Assembly: GCA_963729815.1 (NCBI GenBank) | Contig: CAVSPU010000004.1 | Location: 124,001-188,000, forward strand | Direction: 5' to 3' | From: DAHUXN01 sp963729815 | GTDB lineage: Bacteria > Acidobacteriota > Terriglobia > Acidiferrales > UBA7541 | DNA length: 64,000 bases | Part shown: positions 62,935 through 64,000 of the stretch, one piece after another | Layout: every line of letters starts with the position of its first letter | Numbering within the stretch: position 1 is the first letter of the stretch | The notes under the pieces: model-generated | Told to the model about the DNA's origin: nothing | Databases searched by the model: none | Seen by the model: the letters and a program-made list of their open reading frames with translations, nothing else | Position numbers and translations under genes: made by a program

Positions 62935-64000
62935 TTACCTCGATTTGATCCTGACCAGTACGACGCCGTGCATCGGCACATAAGCGGTGAATTTATCCGT
63001 GAATGTGCCGAGATCTTTTCTCAGCCACAAATCGCGCACTGTAGCGCCCCCGGTGATGCCGATTTCCGCGAAGTTGACCGTCATTTGTTCTGTGTTCCGT
63101 TGCCGGTTGAACAACCCGACTACCTTACTGCCGTCGGCCATCGGTTTCATCCAAATCTCAAACGGCCCTTCTTGAGCGATCCGGTAACCTTGCTTGCCGA
63201 GCGGATCCTGGTCGACGGCAATCACTTCGGGATTCGTAAGCAATTCGACCGTATACGGAGTCATCTGGGAGAGATCGTTCCCTGCCATCAGAGGGGCAGC
63301 AAGAATGGCCCACAAGCCCATATGCGTGCGGTACTCATCTTCCGACATTCCGCCATTGCCGACTTCGAGCATGTCCGGATCGTTCCAATGGCCAGGGCCG
63401 GCATATTTCTCAAGCCCATTTTGGCCGAAGCCGATTTCTGCCATGACGAAATAGCGGTCGCTGATGTCGTTAGTCGTTCGCCACAAATTGCCGCCAACAG
63501 ATGCTCCCCACTCCCAAACTTTGTGCCATCCATATTGGCAAAGGCTAAGAACGATTGGGCGGCCGGTCTTTTGCAACGCGTCGTGCATTTTCGTATAGGC
63601 GGCTTCCATATCGTCGAGGCTTCCGCCCGATTGGCACCAGTCGTACTTCAGGTAATCCATTCCCCATTTTGCGTAGGTCTGAGCGTCCTGCTCCTCATGG
63701 TCCAGACTACCTTCATAACCCGCGCAGGTTTTCGCCGCCGGCGAAGAATAAATACCTAGCTTGAGCCCTTTGCTGTGGACGTAATCGGCGAGTGCCTTCA
63801 TGTCGGGAAATTTTGCGTTTGGTTGGATAAACCCATCGGCGTCGCGCTGTCCGGCCCAGGTGTCGTCGATGACGATATAAGTGTATCCTGCGGCTTTCAT
63901 TCCGCTGGAGAGCATCGCATCCGCTTCGGCCCGAACGATCTTGTCATCGATTCGATCGGCGAAGTGGTTCCAGCTATTCCAGCCCATGGGCGGCGTCGGG
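62935..64000 (-). CDS. GH27 alpha-galactosidase (5' end outside window)
   Basis: The reading frame stays open to the window edge. The visible 354 residues start with PTPPMGWNSWNHF, the conserved first strand of GH27, so only the signal region and a few residues are missing. Landmarks: YIVIDDTWAGQRDADGFIQPNAKFPDMKALADYVHSKGLKLGIYSSP, the nucleophile Asp in DYLKYDWCQSGG and the acid/base Asp in HWNDPDMLEVGNGGMSEDEYRTHMGLWAILAAPLMAGNDL. It removes alpha-galactosyl groups from hemicellulose or oligosaccharides; beta-L-arabinopyranosidase activity occurs in the same family and would suit this locus. Confidence 0.94.
   Translation of the reverse strand, partial: PTPPMGWNSWNHFADRIDDKIVRAEADAMLSSGMKAAGYTYIVIDDTWAGQRDADGFIQPNAKFPDMKALADYVHSKGLKLGIYSSPAAKTCAGYEGSLDHEEQDAQTYAKWGMDYLKYDWCQSGGSLDDMEAAYTKMHDALQKTGRPIVLSLCQYGWHKVWEWGASVGGNLWRTTNDISDRYFVMAEIGFGQNGLEKYAGPGHWNDPDMLEVGNGGMSEDEYRTHMGLWAILAAPLMAGNDLSQMTPYTVELLTNPEVIAVDQDPLGKQGYRIAQEGPFEIWMKPMADGSKVVGLFNRQRNTEQMTVNFAEIGITGGATVRDLWLRKDLGTFTDKFTAYVPMHGVVLVRIKSR

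Noticed and set aside
1..64000. CRISPR arrays, insertion sequences and integrases anywhere in the window
   Set aside because: I found no regularly spaced repeats, transposase motifs or tyrosine/serine recombinase motifs on either strand.

Overview
The window looks like a chromosomal segment of a soil-type member of the Acidobacteriota. The clearest pointer is the permease at 23357-25873, which has the layout of the ADOP family (acidobacterial duplicated orphan permease). The density of secreted glycoside hydrolases, Asp-box beta-propellers and S9 peptidases fits as well. This taxonomic call is an inference; no rRNA gene is present.

Region 1 (about 121-12783) reads as a genomic island inserted at the 3' end of a tRNA-Arg(CCG) gene. 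The intact tRNA lies at 12707-12783 on the minus strand, and a displaced copy of its last ~31 nt sits at 121-151. The island carries a nitrite/NO cluster, all on the minus strand: a cupredoxin lipoprotein, a copper nitrite reductase (NirK) lipoprotein, an outer-membrane-type protein, a Crp/Fnr regulator, a di-iron Fe-S repair protein (RIC/ScdA) and NnrS. Near-identical 16-bp palindromes (AGTGAC-N4-GTCACT) lie upstream of both the cupredoxin-nirK pair and the ric-nnrS pair. Next to the tRNA, two cassettes stand in tandem, each ending in TGGCGCGCCC, the tRNA 3' end. They share a perfect-looking 653-bp duplication that includes the 5' part of an ankyrin-repeat gene.

Region 2 (12887-25912) holds ordinary-looking genes: a MscS-type channel, a FecR-domain protein, a SAM-I riboswitch in front of an ACT-less aspartokinase, a large Asp-box propeller protein, a DPP-IV-like peptidase and the ADOP permease.

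Region 3 (25924-37922) is a ten-gene co-directional minus-strand run. In order of transcription it encodes oligopeptide ABC transporter ATPases D and F, permeases B and C, a solute-binding protein, an ECF-type sigma factor, a TPR-CHAT (caspase-like) protein with its His/Cys dyad intact, a small HxxxCxxC zinc-finger anti-sigma-like protein with an Ig-like domain, a secreted subtilisin-like protease and an HD-GYP protein. The first seven genes overlap or nearly touch. This is my best candidate for an undescribed system: peptide import linked to a protease-controlled sigma factor.

Region 4 (38182-46093) has a GH2 exo-beta-D-glucosaminidase-like enzyme overlapping an APC permease by 1 bp. It is followed by a three-subunit succinate dehydrogenase/fumarate reductase whose membrane anchor has a Cys/His motif.

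Region 5 (46131-64000) is an arabinose/hemicellulose utilisation locus: aldose 1-epimerase, a DUF5695-like protein, GH51 and GH127 arabinofuranosidases, an araD-'araA'-araB set with a fucose-isomerase-like enzyme in place of classical AraA, a HAD phosphatase, a LacI regulator, an SSS symporter and a GH27 alpha-galactosidase cut by the window edge. LacI-type palindromes (GAAAACGTTTTC) lie upstream of at least three of these genes.
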